From positions 1,116,001 to 1,180,000 of the forward strand of contig CBDFIW010000002.1 of assembly GCA_965248255.1 (NCBI GenBank): a DNA stretch of 64,000 nt. The letters are read 5' to 3'. Below, one piece after another: positions 63,135 to 64,000 of this stretch. The translations under genes were made by a program, and so were the position numbers. The stretch's first letter is position 1, and each line of letters starts with the position of its first letter. Source of the stretch: JAKZVK01 sp965248255 (lineage in GTDB: Bacteria > Acidobacteriota > Terriglobia > Bryobacterales > UBA6623). Below the pieces are notes generated by a model, which worked only from the letters and a program-made list of their open reading frames with translations, was not told where the DNA came from and did not search any database.

Positions 63135-63860
63135 ATGAGCCTGTTGATCGGCATCCATGCCGTGAGGGAAGCTTTGCGGGCCGGGCAACCGCTGGATCGT
63201 GTGATGATCGCTCGCGGCGCTAAGAACCCTCGCCTCGATCCGATCGCGGACGATTGCCGCCGGCGCGGTGTCCCCCTGCACTACGAGCCGCGCGACGCAC
63301 TCGACCGTCTCGCCCCGGGAGGCCACCACCAAGGCGTCGTGGCGATGACGGCCGGCTCACGTCCCGCCGATCTCAAGGGTTTGCTCGATGCCCTTGACCA
63401 CCCGGGGCTGGTGGTCGTCCTGGAGGGGGTCGAAGACCCGCACAATCTCGGCGCGATCATCCGCTCCGCCTACGCTGCCGGGGCCGATGCCGTGGTCGTC
63501 CCGCAGCGGCGTGCCGCGGGCTTGAGCGAGGCTGTGTCGAAAGCCGCCGCCGGGGCCCTCGAATACCTCCCCGTCATCCGCGTCAAGAGCTTGAACGGCG
63601 TTCTCGAACGGCTCAAGAAGAAGGGCTTCTGGGTTTACGGGCTGGATGAAGAGGCCGGGCGTCCCCACACCGGCGCCGACTACCGCGGCAATGTGGCGCT
63701 CGTCCTTGGTGGGGAGGGGAAGGGCCTCAGCCGCTTGACGGCCGAAAAGTGCGACTTCCTCGTACGCATTCCCGTCGCCGGCCGCATCGCCTCGCTCAAC
63801 GTCTCAGTCGCCGCCGGCATCGCACTGTTCGAAGTGCTTCGGCAACGAAGCGCAGCGTAG
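63135..63860 (+). CDS. rlmB: 23S rRNA (guanosine-2'-O-)-methyltransferase RlmB
   Basis: A SPOUT-class methyltransferase, 241 residues, using S-adenosylmethionine to modify 23S rRNA (G2251 in E. coli RlmB). The N-terminal substrate-binding domain is LIGIHAVREALRAGQPLDRV. The SpoU motifs are VVLEGVEDPHNLGAIIRSA, LVLGGEGKGLSRL and IASLNVSVAAGIALFEVL, forming the knotted fold. Length and motifs fit RlmB rather than TrmH. It is followed by 140 bp without a gene up to the window end. Confidence 0.92.
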   Translation: MSLLIGIHAVREALRAGQPLDRVMIARGAKNPRLDPIADDCRRRGVPLHYEPRDALDRLAPGGHHQGVVAMTAGSRPADLKGLLDALDHPGLVVVLEGVEDPHNLGAIIRSAYAAGADAVVVPQRRAAGLSEAVSKAAAGALEYLPVIRVKSLNGVLERLKKKGFWVYGLDEEAGRPHTGADYRGNVALVLGGEGKGLSRLTAEKCDFLVRIPVAGRIASLNVSVAAGIALFEVLRQRSAA

Positions 63861-63879
63861 GCCCAAACTGGCACGAAAC

Positions 63880-63921
63880 CTCTGGAGGGAAACCAGAGCC
63901 CCGCCCGTCAGGGTGGGGTCA
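63880..63921 (+). terminator. Possible terminator after rlmB
   Basis: CTCTGG-AGGGAAA-CCAGAG (63880-63898) is followed at once by a second GC-rich stem, CCCCGCCC-GTCA-GGGTGGGG. No clear T-run follows. The rest of the sequence to 64000 shows no gene. Confidence 0.35.
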
Positions 63922-64000
63922 AGCCCGCGCCGGAACACGGAAACCATTCCTGCCGCGGGTTCCCCTTTCGGTTCCGGCTCGGCCGGCGAGACCGGTCGCT

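Noticed and set aside
62963..63154. A 64-residue N-terminal extension of chorismate synthase
   Set aside because: The family begins at MLRFETAGESHG. The extension is Arg-rich, crosses the start of divergent rlmB and lacks support.

Overview
The window is GC-rich chromosomal DNA, most likely from an acidobacterium. The evidence is a large TonB-dependent receptor with an N-terminal carboxypeptidase-like domain, a TonB protein of acidobacterial type, paired PSCyt1/DUF1549/DUF1553 and DUF1501 genes, a DUF507 protein, PEGA and PD40 signalling proteins, and many palindromic intergenic repeats. This assignment is inferred from gene content and was not confirmed by a search. There is no rRNA operon and no CRISPR array.

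Layout. 1-3.9 kb: the end of a PD40 propeller protein, a glutaminase cut off at its 3' end by an IS630 element, an integrase cut off at its 5' end by the other side of the same element, and tRNA-Thr. 4-12.5 kb: lspA-lgt-polA, with a second IS630 type inserted just in front of polA, then a damaged IS481 element and an ISNCY/IS1202-type element with a 17-bp target duplication. 12.6-20.8 kb: tonB, tRNA-Gln, a propeller lipoprotein, a TonB-dependent receptor and a D-aminoacylase-like amidohydrolase. 21-27 kb: a three-PSCyt1 DUF1549/DUF1553 protein, its DUF1501 partner and a Tat lipoprotein. 27.3-37.7 kb: SDR and MFS genes, a sodium:solute symporter, an M28 peptidase, a ThDP enzyme, a nucleotidyltransferase-fold protein and xylulokinase. 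38.4-45.9 kb: IS630 copy 2, DUF507, two phosphatase/sulfatase-like hydrolases and an amidohydrolase. 45.9-57.4 kb: an M24 peptidase homologue, a GntR regulator, an LplT-like MFS followed in frame by an acyltransferase/AMP-ligase, an M28 peptidase, a DUF2817 carboxypeptidase-like lipoprotein, and an alpha/beta hydrolase interrupted by an IS. 57.5-64 kb: IS630 copy 3, a 1004-residue PEGA protein, aroC and rlmB.

Main observations. (1) Three 22-bp palindromes of the same 9-4-9 architecture lie upstream of the gntR gene, the M24 gene and the DUF2817 gene, which suggests an undescribed peptidase regulon. (2) The MFS and acyltransferase/AMP-ligase genes are one continuous reading frame broken by a single TGA where homologous fusions carry a tryptophan. 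(3) An IS630 element abuts polA, and its end supplies a Shine-Dalgarno and a TTG start overlapping the transposase stop. (4) Insertion sequences have reshaped the region: five IS630-family copies in two types, at YTAG sites, with truncated, interrupted and rearranged neighbours.
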